From positions 8,895,106 through 8,959,105 of the forward strand of contig OX393561.1 in NCBI GenBank assembly GCA_947652115.1: a stretch of DNA of 64,000 nt. The letters run 5' to 3'. Origin of the DNA: Blastomussa wellsi (Eukaryota; Cnidaria; Anthozoa; Scleractinia; Plerogyridae). Under the pieces are notes generated by a model. It was not told the DNA's origin, ran no database searches, and worked only from the letters and a program-made list of their open reading frames with translations. Both the position numbers and the translations under genes were made by a program. Shown piece after piece: positions 23,294 through 34,300 of this stretch. Position 1 is the stretch's first letter; every line of letters starts with the position of its first letter.

Positions 23294-24485
23294 CATTTGT
23301 ATAGCGTCTTTTCCCAGTGGTCCAAAAACGCTTCACAGAAGGTAAATTAAAAACTACAAATTACCTTATGTCTAAAAAATAAAATATTACTTATAAAAAG
23401 TATAATAGCAATAAAAGTTCAATGTTCCATGTAAGCCCATAAAGATAAATGTTCCTTAAGTTTCCAAAGTTTTTGACCTGCATGCTTGACACCACAACGA
23501 GATACAGCAGCATGGGTGGAGATTATGAGGCAGTGTGGCCTAGTGCTTTCTGGTACTGATGTTGTAATTACGGAGGTCTCGGGTTTACGGCCCGCACCCT
23601 GCCACTACCGGGATTTGTTTCTCAGTAGTCCCATGTTCAAATCCCCGGTCCCAGGGACTAGGGATTTGAACATGGGACAGGGGGTCTGACGGCGCTTCAT
23701 ATTTAGACCCCCCCAAATACCTGGCATCAAAATTTCCTACCCCAAAAAAATACAAATTTCACTCGGAGATGTGAACCAAACAATAAGCACAAATACAGAG
23801 CGTGTAAATTTTCAACTAAAAAAATACAACGGACCCCCCCTCATGTATAATGCGAGTACCCCCCTGGGTCCCCGGTCACGCTTTGTAATTATTGCCACCT
23901 GGTCTGCCTCCTGTCAGTTGGGATTTTTTCATTGGCATGCCTGAAACCTAACTAAGCTTAGTGATTAGGAAGCTAAGGGCAAGTCCACTTTAAATAACAT
24001 TTACAAAAAGAGTGAATGCACAATGATTCTCAGAAATCTGATCGAGCCCTGTAAATACCAAAACCCCTGCAACTTACCAGGCTGCCCTGCAGCAACACGA
24101 GCCGCCATGAAGAAGACCGCTGCTTGCATTGTCTCGATTTTAACTTTGTCTAAATTACATTTAGCCACTGTGTGTCTGCTCAATAGTTCTAAAACATGAA
24201 AGTTACAAACCAACCTTGAAACAAATAATTAATCGTTGACGGCCAAGGTGCATCAAGGTTTAACTCACTACTGGAAAATAACACTAGATTTGCTGTTATT
24301 CCATAGAACGTCAAACGTTCACACAACTCTGTTACAAGAATGCAGAGTGTGACAAGAAGCTTTCGGCCACGCCCCATGCTGCCGGGATTACCAACAGAAG
24401 AATTAGTAATGCTGGCTCCATCAACAGTTGAAAGGCTGCCACTGTTCTCTGGGATTAATGGAGAATTGACATCTTCACTTGACAT
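16898..24485 (-). CDS. SLC15A4-like proton-coupled oligopeptide/histidine transporter, complete
   Basis: Four exons join in phase: 24485-24215, 21378-20693, 18656-18269 and 17220-16898, giving 555 residues (human SLC15A4 is similar, ~577). POT/PTR2 hallmarks are all visible: the proton-coupling ExxER motif (E53, E56, R57) in TM1, the GGWLADTYMGRF signature at 100-111, GTGGIKANVSPFGADQ at 167-182, and the second family signature FYWFINIGS at 198-206. About twelve membrane segments are expected. The family imports di/tripeptides and histidine with protons; SLC15A4 members act in the endolysosome. The N terminus is soluble with an acidic stretch before PLIPE, loosely like a dileucine sorting signal. 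That, and the substrate, are inference. The gene is tail to tail with the 7858 copy and head to head with the 30489 copy. Confidence 0.95.
17455..17720 (+). mobile_element. SINE in SLC15 gene 2 intron 3
   Basis: It shares the family body with the SINE at 15285: TTCTTGGGCAAGGCACTCTA, TGCCTCTCTTCACCCAGGTG, then GGACTAGCATCCCATCC and the CCTGATGGGCCAGTATG 3' part. The internal B box is degenerate (GATTTCGAGCC). Confidence 0.7.
17940..18125 (-). mobile_element. tRNA-derived SINE, second family
   Basis: The minus strand reads GGGATGGTGCAGTGGTGAGC, then GGCCTGGGTTCGATTCCC (A- and B-box-like), then a non-tRNA body (TTGGTTCTCGTCCTTGCTC, CCGAGTTCTCTGGCTTTCC). A related but shorter copy is at 48740-48850. 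Confidence 0.7.
18269..18656 (-). CDS. SLC15 gene 2, exon 3
   Basis: Acceptor gtcag|ATGCAGACA, phase 0; donor ATCACAG|gtacat, phase 1. It encodes MQTTFLIQG, the loop, and TM8-TM10 (IFDIVAVLILIPIMDH, RIGVGMLLAAASVVVAGVIE, LWQVPQFMLIGSSEVLTSITG). The ATG at the exon start is internal, not an initiation site. Confidence 0.95.
19651..20102. repeat. 226 bp perfect-looking tandem duplication
   Basis: GAGGTAATGGTTGATTTGGC begins at 19651 and again at 19877. The 226 bp between, including TTGACTATCGCTCGTAGAAA and the end TGCAGTCCAAAACCTACAAT, is repeated with only an occasional difference (GAGTGAATAG versus GAGCGAATAG). It lies in intron 2 of SLC15 gene 2. Short inverted repeats around TTTTCTACGAG sit inside each unit. 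Confidence 0.9.
20150..20430. repeat. palindrome in SLC15 gene 2 intron 2
   Basis: The centre at 20213-20245 is GAGTTTCTACTAATAAAAATTAGTAGAAACTC-like (perfect arms of 14-15 bases). Weaker inverted homology (CTCAGCTGTGTT, GGATTTTCAATAG, AACCAATCA) extends on both sides. Confidence 0.7.
20693..21378 (-). CDS. SLC15 gene 2, exon 2
   Basis: Acceptor ctctccttcag|gaac; donor TACTCACAG|gttgga. It encodes TM2 to about TM7 with both PTR2 signatures and the extramembrane N-glycosylation candidates NVT and NAT near residues 145-150. It ends at FIAYWTIYSQ. Confidence 0.95.
21930..22335 (-). mobile_element. SINE with internal duplications
   Basis: Minus strand: head with GGCCTAATGGTCCGTGCGC and GGGTTCGAGCC (B box), then the TCTTGGGCAAGACACTTTA body. 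The 3' half is multiplied: AAATTTACTGC and GGACTAGCAT-type blocks occur two to three times (22030-22190). Same family as 15285. Confidence 0.7.
22385..22585. repeat. clustered hairpins
   Basis: A hairpin around 22400 (GAAGATAACATGTTATCTT) and a longer one at about 22515-22580 (AATATTACATGGCCG ... CGGCCATGTAATATCTT). MITE-like; no coding. Confidence 0.65.
23229..23290. repeat. (AAT)n microsatellite
   Basis: About twenty AAT units, followed by ACATTTGTATAGCGTC. The same kind of tail (TTTGTATAGCGCT) follows the TGAA repeat at 10213, consistent with a LINE 3' end in minus orientation. Confidence 0.9.
24215..24485 (-). CDS. SLC15 gene 2, exon 1
   Basis: It starts at ATG 24485 and encodes a ~40-residue polar N terminus followed by TM1 with TELCERLTFYG. 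The donor is TTTCAAG|gttggt and the exon ends in phase 1. Confidence 0.93.
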
Positions 24486-25169
24486 GTTTGATACATTTAA
24501 GTCAACAAAAAGACAGCATTTCTACAAAGTTAAAGAAAAACAGAATGTGTTTATTACTTGTATAAACATTCTTTTATCGTGATGCCATCTAATGAAAAAT
24601 TCACGGGTAGGTATTTAAACCTTGTGCCAAGTGGTCCATACTGCTGGAGCTGAAAAAAGGCAAAGGCAAATATTTTACTTTGAGGAGCAGGGAGTGGTTT
24701 CCCAATTCTCCTGAGCTAGAGGCTCATGTATAAAGCTTTTGAAGGTGCACAAAGGTCACACCACAACACTGGAAATTCCGAGCCCTACTCTTTAAAATGA
24801 GTGTGTGGGTTCTTTAACATCCCCTGCTGAACGTGATACAGGAGACTGGGCCTACCGTTTTATCATCCTTATCTGAGAACATCTAACCATTTGCAGATGT
24901 CATTGCAAAGGAAGCACATTCTCCTCAGTTATTTTAAGACCCCGAGTGTTGATCTGGTCCAAAGTTTGAACTCAAAGCCTCCCGCACTGAAGTCCGACGC
25001 TCTATGTATGCTCTATCTAATCAGTCGGCAGAAAATGCATATAAGGTGCTTCAGCTTTTCAAAATTTTCTGGAGGTGGGGGGGAGCATGCCCCCAGACCC
25101 TCCAAGCAGAATGGGGCCTTTCGCCCCACATTTGTTAGTGGAAGGCCACTCACAGAATCCTGGCTAATA

Positions 25170-25370
25170 CCCTGACTAGGAGTATTTCAACCCTCCCCCC
25201 ACCCCTTTTCTGGATGAGAGGCTATATTCCATGGCAGAGTAAAAGCAATCTCCTCAACCCTTGCAACCAGCAATAAATTTGCCAGCAGGAGGGAAGAATA
25301 ATGAGAGAAAACTGCTCTGTCTAAATACACCTCAATGCATTGGCTGGGGCTCGAACCTGGATCCAGAGCA
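25170..25370 (-). mobile_element. SINE fragment, degenerate
   Basis: Minus strand: GGATCCAGGTTCGAGCCCC (B-box-like), with downstream GCAAATTTATTGCTGG and a TCTCATCCAG-type 3' part resembling the other SINEs. Divergent copy. Confidence 0.5.
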
Positions 25371-25383
25371 CTAAACAGAAACA

Positions 25384-25467
25384 AAAGGTGCAGTGTGTCT
25401 CAAACTTGTTCAAAGGTTTATTTTAGCAAAAAAAGTATTTTAGGGTTTGGTGCACTTAATGCGCCTG
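25384..25467. repeat. solo arm of the foldback family seen at 36471 and 41309
   Basis: AAAAGGTGCAGTGTGTCTCA, CAAAGGTTTATTTTAGC and TTTGGTGCACTTAA match, with substitutions, the arms of the palindromic element that surrounds the transposon at 37142-41174. Only one arm is present. Confidence 0.7.
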
Positions 25468-25509
25468 TCAATGTTAAGCTGGTGGGGGCGAGGGGAGGGA
25501 GGGGAGGCC

Positions 25510-25620
25510 AGGCATAGTCCAGGGGTTTCGTTTGAGGCCGGAGGCCGGACGTAACGTCCGGTTGCCGGACGTACCGTCCGGTTGTTTGAAATGAAAAGTC
25601 CGGTAGAAACGTCCGATGGT
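25510..25620. repeat. short CCGGACGT repeats
   Basis: GGCCGGACGTAACGTCCGG, TGCCGGACGTACCGTCCGG and further GTCCGG units form overlapping small palindromes over ~100 bp; function unknown. Confidence 0.6.
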
Positions 25621-26253
25621 TCACACGAAATACTATTTTTTTAAGTGTGATGTCCGCTTGCTTAATTTATGAATCCGGTAGTTTCAAATGTTACCGAAAA
25701 CCCTGATAGTCAGGGCATTTGAACTGAGCTGAGATATTCTGTTAAAATACCCTACCACAGGGCAATTATGGATTGTCAGAATAGTAACTAAAAGTCAATA
25801 AAATGTTGCTAGAGGTCATTAAAATGGTCAAAAGTCCCCACTATTGGATGATAACTACTGTCAAAGCCCCCACCTATGCCCAGCCTCCCCCTGTCAACTG
25901 CCTTAGGTGCAGAAATGAAATAATGAAACAACTGCTTTGCATCTATGGTGGTGGGTAAATCCCTTTGCAGATTATAATTGTAGGTGTTGAATAGTATGCT
26001 AAGTTGTGGTTAGAGCAATAACATTCTCCTTAGTCCCGAAAACTTAATTCTTGCATATAGTTTCATTTCAGCCTGTTGGAATAAACTTCAGATGAAGAAG
26101 ATAAAAAAAAAATAACAAATTTCCGGGCGGAAATGCTGCTGTTCACTTGTTCAGGAATACACCTTATTACTCGTTTCCATTATTTACAGTACAGACTAAA
26201 ATGTCTTTCATTTATGCTGACAAATTTCTTTCCATTCAGGTAATTATTATTTT

Positions 26254-27305
26254 ATGGAAATCATGAAACTGGTTTCGAGCAGTGGCGTTCCCAAGTTGAT
26301 CACGCGCAGGCAGGACAAGGCATGGAGCAAGCGATACTCTGTTCTCCTGCCAGTCTTCGTCCTGAAACAGGACCCAGAACCTCAGAAAAACAGGCAGCAG
26401 GTAAAAATAAAAATACCATAAACAAATCTATTGCACTCCGTTCAGATGTTTGCGTTGGTCGACTATAGCTATTTGCGATACCCATATAGCTTCAATTTTG
26501 GAATATTTTAAAAATCTTTAACTCTGCCATTCGTTCTGTTTAATCCATCATGAACCGACTACGTAGACACTTGTTATGCAGTGCAAAGCACAGCTGCTCG
26601 AATTTTTCATTTTTTTTTTTTATTGATTTAATTTTTTTAATGGCACGTTGACCTTCACGGAAATTCCCGAAAAATTAAAAAAAATGAGTGCTAGGATCGA
26701 TGTTCAGCAAGTTTGTCACGGTTGAGCAAGTTTGTGACGGTTTTATGTTTTACGCGTAATTGAAATGCTTACCTTTGGGAGAAAAGAACAGCGGTTATTA
26801 CCAAACAGTTCGATCAAGGATTTGCAAAAACAACAATCGGTGAATGTAGGCCAGAGCAAGTCCCGCGTGAGAGAAATTCCGTGAGAGATTCGTGAGAGAT
26901 CATGTGAGACTCACACAATGAGCTTGGGGACCTGGCCTGATTATTTTGTCATGAAATCGCAACAGGTAAAAATAAACGATTCCAAATTTTCAATGTATTG
27001 AGGAAACATACCCATTGTTTTCTCAAGAACATAAAGTTATTTCTTCCTCTTCAAGAATCAGGAATCTGAAGGCTCTGCCTCGTCGAGGTTCTCACATGAC
27101 CGTCCCTCCCCCGTGACAAGCTACTGTCAGTCACACGGTGTCACACATCCGGCAGGAAGTGGAAGACCTTCTTGGGAAATACTGCGCTCGCTAAAGCGTT
27201 GTGGCTTTGGGGTAATCGATGTTCGTATTTCCCAGCTACACTCGTACTGCTCGTGGTGTCAAGCATTTTTAAAAATACTCAACAGATGTCATCTACGACT
27301 GAAAG
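26254..27305 (+). CDS. possible unrecognised two-exon gene fragment
   Basis: ATG 26254 opens 49 codons ending KQDPEPQKNRQQ at a donor (CAGCAG|gtaaaa, 26400). An acceptor (ttcttcctcttcaag, 27055) starts a second open stretch, NQESEGSASSRFSHDRPSP ... RISQLHSYC, to a good donor (CTGAAAG|gtaagc) at 27305. The first junction is phase 0 on both sides. I recognise no domain and see no third exon. It lies between the two head-to-head SLC15 genes. It could equally be chance open sequence. Confidence 0.3.
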
Positions 27306-28034
27306 GTAAGCTTCAGTTTATGAGCTTACTTGCATGATACCAGCATGTTGTCAGAATCGATGCGGTTTTTTTGTAAATTTGGAAGTGCAGTGGCAGTTTG
27401 TATGGATACCCTGCAATTGATCCTTTTGTTAAAACAAAACCCACCGTTACCAAGATTATAGAAACCCTATTTTATTAAGCCCGTTCTCAGGCAGCCTGTT
27501 TTTTGACGTGTCAACCTCGACGAATTTTCCAAATTTGTCAAGACTTTTCTGATCTAGCCAGCTGCCCGGTTCCAGAGGTTTTCTCGGCTCTCTTCGCTGT
27601 TTTATAGGAGTACGAAGGAAACCTCTGGGACCAGAGTATTTCTAATCTGAAGATTTTCGGTTTCAAAATTTCCTTCATATGCACAACATTTTTAACATGC
27701 AAACATTAAGGAAATCTTTCCTACTAGTATTTAAACAAACACCGCCTACAGCCTATGTTTTAATTATACCACTGACTGGCATAGGGGTATGGACACCTTC
27801 GGACTTGGGCTGCCCCCCCCCCCCTTCCACCCCCCAGCTCGTAGGCCTATGCTGACTGGATAAGTGAATTTGTATAATAGACACAAATATATAGTGTAGA
27901 TGTAGAGAATAAAAATACTGTTATCATAATCTGGCATGATATAGAATGATATGAAAAATCGTTAAAACTGACTTAAAACGTTTTCAAAAGGCTAAGTTGT
28001 TTTGGTCCCTTCTGTGACCTTTGTGACCTGATCC

Positions 28035-28172
28035 TGGGTTCCGGTAGCCTGCAAAGCAGGCGGTTTTTGTGGGGGCAATGCTTTGAAAACAGTGACCACG
28101 AAAGACTGGCCGGCCGCCATTGAAGCATCCCCCCCCACAAAACCGCCTGCTTTGCAGGCTAGGGTACCGGAG
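28035..28172. mobile_element. MITE, palindromic
   Basis: Arms (CCGGTAGCCTGCAAAGCAGG, CGGTTTTTGTGGGGG) are mirrored at the right end (CCGCCTGCTTTGCAGGCTA). Total ~138 bp, no coding. Confidence 0.8.
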
Positions 28173-28199
28173 AGTATTTTTCGTGATGAAGCCGCTATA

Positions 28200-28262
28200 T
28201 ATACCGTATTTACCCGTGTATAATGCGCGCCCGTGTATAATACGCACCCCAATTTCAGACCA
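28200..28262. repeat. terminal part of a DNA-transposon-like repeat
   Basis: ACCGTATTTACCCGTGTATA, then ATGCGCGCCCGTGTATAAT and ACGCACCCC. A minus-strand acidic coding remnant at 28620-28740 (DSDSESEFEGFD before a stop) resembles the acidic tail of pogo/Tigger-type transposases. That link is inference. Confidence 0.45.
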
Positions 28263-28754
28263 AATTTTGAGAAAAAAAGAAAAATAAACTCCTCAACACA
28301 AAGGTTAAATTGTATAACATTATTTATTTTAATTACCGGTAACTTGGCAAACTAACGAAATGATGGTTACAACATCTTTCACCTAGGACTTACATGTAGC
28401 GGTCAATACAATTCAGCTTACAATACTTAACTTAAAAGTTTCATTTACTAGCGGTTTTTGCGTAAGATATGCCTTAGTTAGCATAAAGTTCAAACTGACC
28501 GTACACTTAACTTATAAGAAAAGCTATTTTCTTGTAGTAGCGTTTACTTTAAATGTCAATGAAGTACTCGTTACAATTGCAGCACTTGTTTCCTGTCCTT
28601 ATATTAAATCTACTCACAGTTCGATTGAGTGTTCAAATGTCAAATCCTTCAAACTCGGACTCGGAGTCTGAGTGAAACAGTTCTCTTGCAAACGAGTCAT
28701 CGAGTTCACTGTTGCAATCATCATCGGCCAGTGCACCCCAACCAAAAAAAAACC

Positions 28755-29290
28755 TCGGGTATCATGACCTTCGTCAGCTATTTAATTATTTCTTTCTTCT
28801 TAATTTTCATGTGTGGTGGGAGCGTCTCCAAGGGGAGCTATCCAATAAAGTATGTAACTGTGTATGTGCACTAGCTCCCATTTACTTCATGATAAAAACA
28901 ACTCTCAAGATCGTATTTCAAAACACACGCCACATCAAATCCGTCTTTCCATACAAGGACCATGTGTCTTAACCTCTCACAATATTGTCTATACAAAGCT
29001 GATTCCTGGGACTGCAATGAACTTTACGTTGGCAAAACAAAACAGATACTTAATCAATAATGGCAGACAAACTAAACAATGTCCTCGCTAAAAGTGATCA
29101 TTCATCAGTCACTGCTGATCATCTCAAATCCAGTCTAGTTACTGTATGAAATGGCAAAACTGATCTTCACTGCAAAATTAATGGGCCTTTGTTACTTTTC
29201 TGTGCATGTGTGACAATTTGATATCTGGTCTGATGGAGCAGAAATCAAAGTTAATTTATGCAATTATAATCCTCTTTCATCGATCTCGCA
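28755..29290 (+). pseudogene. Penelope-like element fragment (RT thumb and GIY-YIG)
   Basis: Frames on the plus strand give LKIVFQNTRHIKSVFPYKD, then (shifted) ADSWDCNELYVGKTKQ, LNNVLAKSDHSSVTADHLKS and GKTDLHCKI. These match the end of the RT and the GIY-YIG nuclease of Penelope-like elements (the L-Y-V-G-K-T block is the YIG half). Several frameshifts and stops. It belongs to a different subfamily from the element at 62445, which has LYIGETGRRLGDR. Confidence 0.7.
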
Positions 29291-29630
29291 AGGCTTGGAG
29301 AAGCTACATGTACAAAAAATGAGGTATTATTTGGTCATTTGTGGAAGTTTTAACTGGAATACATTGCTTGTATTTTCATGTGAACGTCACACTGAAATGT
29401 GATGTTCTTGAAGGGTGATACACAAGCAAAACAAAGGGACAAGGCAAGACAAAGAGGTGTTTGTGTGCACATGAAAACTCCAAAACAATTGTAGATGGCC
29501 ATGGTGGTTCATGGCTGCATGCAGTGCACAACCTTGCCAAATTTCTATTGGATAAAACACTTTCTGTGGGAATTGAGGCTCCACATGCAAATTATCATGA
29601 CAATGGCCCTGCATGGAGGCAATTCATTGA

Positions 29631-29800
29631 CCATTTTTGTATTACCCATAATACACCTTGTTTGCCCCCCAACATTTTGCATAACCTTTGTTTCGCAATT
29701 CTCCTGGGTATTACAGTCATCCCAAGAGAATCTGAAGACAATGCTTATGTAAAATTGTGGGTGGCAAACAAGGTGTATTATGGGCAATGTGAAAATGGCG
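29631..29800. mobile_element. MITE, palindromic
   Basis: ACCCATAATACACCTTGTTTG at the left and its inverse at the right, with outer CCATTTT flanks mirrored as well; ~170 bp, no coding. Confidence 0.8.
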
Positions 29801-30114
29801 AATTCAGGAACTGCAACAATCGTGAATTTCAGCTAATGTTTTATGTGTTCTAGACAGATGGTTTCAATGTGAAACTTTGTCACGTTACTGCAGGTCACTT
29901 TTCTCAGTCTAGGTTTCAGAAACTTATTATTTGATATAAATAGTTGTCAAAAATTTTAACTGGACATTACTTAATGACATTATGCATATTGTTTAGCAAA
30001 CAAATTATAAAAAGTTTTCTGCTAATTTTGTGTCAATTGTAATTTTTAACCAAGTTATCATAGCCTAACAGCAAGACTTTCTTAGTAAGCTTCAGTCTTA
30101 TGTGAGGGGTGGTA

Positions 30115-30420
30115 ACCAATTATTAATGGCTAGTTTGCTGGACTCCAGATCGGACAGTCTAGGTTTGAGCCCTGGCTGGGTACTATGTAATTCTCGATCA
30201 CGGTGCCTCTCCACCCAGTAAAAATTGGGTACCAGTGAAATAATGCTGGGCATAATGCTATGATGGACTAGAATCCCATCCAGGGGAGAGTAGAAATATT
30301 GCTAACCGCTTAATTGGCTACGGAAATTGGGATAAGCTCTGGTGGTATGGGCCACTTTATAACAGTTATAGCTCCAACCCGATGGGTCACTGGGCATGAA
30401 CACAGGCTCTACCTACATTA
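30115..30420 (+). mobile_element. SINE upstream of SLC15 gene 3
   Basis: B-box-like GGTTTGAGCCC, then the family body (GGTGCCTCTCCACCCAG, ATGGACTAGAATCCCATCCAG, GATAAGCTCTGGTGGTATGGG). It ends ~70 bp before the ATG of the transporter, so it may overlap its 5' UTR or promoter. Confidence 0.7.
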
Positions 30421-30488
30421 CCAACCTGCTCCCATTTGTATCATTGCATTAATGCTTTAATTCGTTACCTAGCTAGCACCACAGATCA

Positions 30489-30756
30489 ATGGCCAACTTG
30501 CTAAAGAGGGATCCTGAACTGTGCCCTATCCTTGGTGAGTCATCTGCCGGGGCTAGCAGAAGTGTTGCACCAATGAATCCACATCCAGGCCCACTCAGCA
30601 GGAGAGCCAGGTTTTTGTTAGTAGTCTGTATTTTGTTCACCGAGTTGTGTGAACGTCTCACCTTTTATGGCATCGTGGCAAACCTTGTGTTGTACTGCCG
30701 AGACTACTTAAAGCTTGAAGCACCTTTACCAAGCAGTATCAGTCTTGCATTTCAAG
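30489..30756 (+). CDS. SLC15 gene 3, exon 1
   Basis: ATG at 30489; polar N terminus, then TM1 with TELCERLTFYG. Donor TTTCAAG|gtagat, phase 1, equivalent to exon 1 of the minus-strand paralog. Confidence 0.93.
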
Positions 30757-30920
30757 GTAGATATATTTTAGTGCCAATGCCTATTTATTACTCCTCATTT
30801 TAACTAAATGTGTTACTTTGCTATGCAACTGATTCTTTGTTGTTTCCATGATGGTTACTTGTGTAATTTATGCTTATTAAAATAACGATTATGATGAGGC
30901 TGACAGCGATGATGTCATTT

Positions 30921-30953
<33 letters not shown>

Positions 30954-31120
30954 ATGATACTAAGGCAATTTTGATGATTCCAAATGCTTACGATTGTTGA
31001 ACATCACTGTAACAGGATTAAGTTATTGAATCTGATTGATTCTTAGCACACCGTATTTATCACCAAATTTGAGTGCATGTAGCTTAACCCTTTCCTGCCC
31101 AAGCGTGACTTATAGATTTC

Positions 31121-31154
<34 letters not shown>

Positions 31155-31221
31155 AGGGAGACCCCTTGGGCAGTAAAGGGTTAAAAAACTATCTCCCTTA
31201 ACCCTTTCCTGCCCAAGCGTG

Positions 31222-31268
<47 letters not shown>

Positions 31269-31335
31269 AGGGAGACCCCTTGGGCAGTAAAGGGTTAAAA
31301 AACTATCTCCCTTAACCCTTTCCTGCCCAAGCGTG

Positions 31336-31382
<47 letters not shown>

Positions 31383-34300
31383 AGGGAGACCCCTTGGGCA
31401 GTAAAGGGTTAAATGTCCAATTATGTATAAATGGGTGCTGCCAAATTTACCCTGTGATGGACTAGCATTCCATCCAGGGGGAGTAGAAATACTCTCTGTC
31501 GCTTCATGGTCACGAAACCAGGATAAGCTCTGGGCCTGATGGGCCACTAGGCTAGTATGCATAAATACTATTAATATTTCTGGTAACTTTCAGTTTGCTA
31601 AATGTCTTTTCTTAACAGCATGATGATAAATCATCAGCAGGCTTTCGGGAAACTTTGGAAACTCTCCTCATGTGATAGGACTTTGTGTCGTCCAATTAGC
31701 CATTTTCTAGACGAGCAGGGGACTGGGTACAAATATTTAAAATCAATTGAAACAAAAAATTGAGCCTGGCAATAAGTGAAAAGTCATCCAAAGTAATGTA
31801 AGTTTACTAATTTCAGTGTTATTGGCTAAAACACACATATACAGTACACGTTTGAATAGTTTAAATCTAAGAGAGCTTGGTTTGGAGGGACAGGCGTCCC
31901 TCCAAACCATGCAAAGCTTTCTTAAATTTCAACTTTTCAAAAGTGTACTACAATAATATCTGTGTTCAAGCCAATAACGTTGAAATTTTGCCATGCTAAG
32001 TTCAGTTTTTCATTTCAATCAATTTTAAATATTTGCACCGAGTCCCCTGCTTGTTAGAAAATGGCTAATTTATTCTGTAATCATACTCGTGACTGAGAAA
32101 ATCAGATGCCTGCTACATGGTCATGCAATTTTGTTAATCATTTAATGTATGATATTTACAGACTTAAGTGGACTCCACTCAGTCTAATTACTGTTGTCAA
32201 TACTTGTAGGGATCGCAAAAAGTGCCCAGTTAGACAGATGTCCCTATATTAGGCAGGTATTTTAAACCTGTAGGGGCTTATAATCAGTTCCAAAACATGT
32301 CGCCCTCTTAAAGTTAGCCTGTGTGCAAGTAAAGTGGGTTTGACTATTGACAACCAAATTGACTACTTTATTTATGATCCAATCCAAGGTACATACTTCT
32401 TGGCACTTCTATGTGGGCGTCAGCACTAAAAGCTAAAATTCACATGACTGACATATCACATCTCTTATTTCCTACAGGTACATCATTTTTCTCACCTGTG
32501 ATTGGTGGATGGGTCGCAGATACTTTCCTTGGCCGTTACAACACCATATATGGAAGCTCTCTGTTGTATGTTGTCGGCACCATCGTTCTGGCAGCTGCGA
32601 CATTTGACTATGGCACCAGCTATGGATTAAGTACAGGAAGTAAAGAGGCATTCCTTGGAATTTCGCTGCTACTGATTTCCGTTGGAACTGGTGGGATCAA
32701 AGCCAATGTTTCACCCCTGGGGGCAGATCAAATAGAGAACGAAGGCCCTATTATTGTCCAGCGGTTTTTCGACTGGTTTTACTGGTTTATCCAGTTAGGA
32801 TCTTTCCTCGCATACACCGCAGTTGTCACAGTGCAGCAAGAAGTGTCCTTCTTTTATGGTTACGTCATAACTGCCTTGTCAATGTTTTTGGCAATCATGT
32901 TATTTATAAGTGGTAGGAAATACTACATTATTCACCCACTCAAAGGAAGTTATTTGACTGATACCTTGAAGATAATATGGGAAGGTTTAAAGAAGATCCG
33001 ACGTAGGGGTGGCGAGTGTGAAATAGCTCACTGGCTTGACCGTGCAAAGCAAAGTTCAGGGGGAACATACAAAGAGAAACGAGTGGAGGATGTCAAGTCT
33101 GTGCTGAGAATTGTTCCAATATTTCTTACATTTATCATCTACTGGACAATTTATGGACAGGTATGAAACTTACTCACCTGGGCCGGTGAAAATAATTTTC
33201 CAGTAATAATACTTCGGATGCTCAGGGCAAACTGTCAGGGTACTTGGTGGCCGACCATTACCTTTTGATGGGGAAGGAGATGGGTGATTTTTAAAAAAAA
33301 AATTCCTTCAAGTGCTCGTCAGAAGAAACAAAAATTGCGTGCAGCGCAAATAGAGGAAAAAATTCTTGCACGGCTTTAAGAAGGAAAGAAAATGTTGCAA
33401 AGGGAAAAAATTATCCTGCAGAACACTGGGAAGGAAATAATATCCTGCCACCAGGTTTCTAGAAAAAATCTTGTTGACCAGAAATACCCCCCCCCCCCCC
33501 TTCAAAAGTTAAATGGTCAGTGGCGTTGTTCATCAGTGGAGAACCATTTAACCAAAGTAATTACAAACTTTAGGCAGTCAAAAAGGACGGAGGTAGTCAT
33601 ACAATCAAAACGCAAAGAAGCCGACTCAAAGCCCGGGAAAACATGCGTACGTGAGTCACGATTTGTTTTGGTTTTACTTCTGGTTGGTTGCAAAAGTGGT
33701 GCAGCTAAAACCGCCCTAATAGGAAAAGCTAAAGTTTTAAGGTCGTAATACACTCCCAAATCGCACAAACTCAATAACGGAATCGCCACACAAAGCGTAC
33801 GCGCGTCAAATCTCAGGCAAAGGCGATGTCAAAGGACTTTTACCTTTGGCGGGCATCTGCGTCAAAGATAGTCATCCATATTTGTTGCACTTTTGACTCG
33901 AATCAGAAGTTGGACATAAGACATTTTTTTCGTGTCTTGGCAGCCAGGGTGCATTCGGTGTAGGTTACCCGAAGTTCTTCGGCGTGAGTTTTGAAAATTT
34001 GCGGCGTACGTACTGGCATACGATCGGGGATTTTGGCGTACAGCGGCGGGTGACGAAGGCAACATTTGGCGTGGACTTTGGGAGAATCCCTGCTATTGTG
34101 CCGACAAATTCTACATTCTTGCGGGTTCAAAGTCGTTCCCGGTAGCTTGGGATTTATGTGGAATGCACCCTGGCTTGGGAGGACTCACTTTTTTGTATAA
34201 TCCCTCGTAAATAACTTAGCTTGATGCAGGTGTTTTGAAATTGTCAGTTGGGGAGCAGTGCGAATAAATGGAGGTTGGGAAGAAAAGGACGCGGGTTAGT

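Noticed and set aside
23145..23345. Poly-asparagine protein
   Set aside because: The Asn run is the (AAT)n microsatellite read in one frame; flanks are non-coding.
29461..29853. 130-codon plus-strand open frame
   Set aside because: It is open on both strands across a palindromic MITE (29631-29800), matches no family and has no splice or initiation context.
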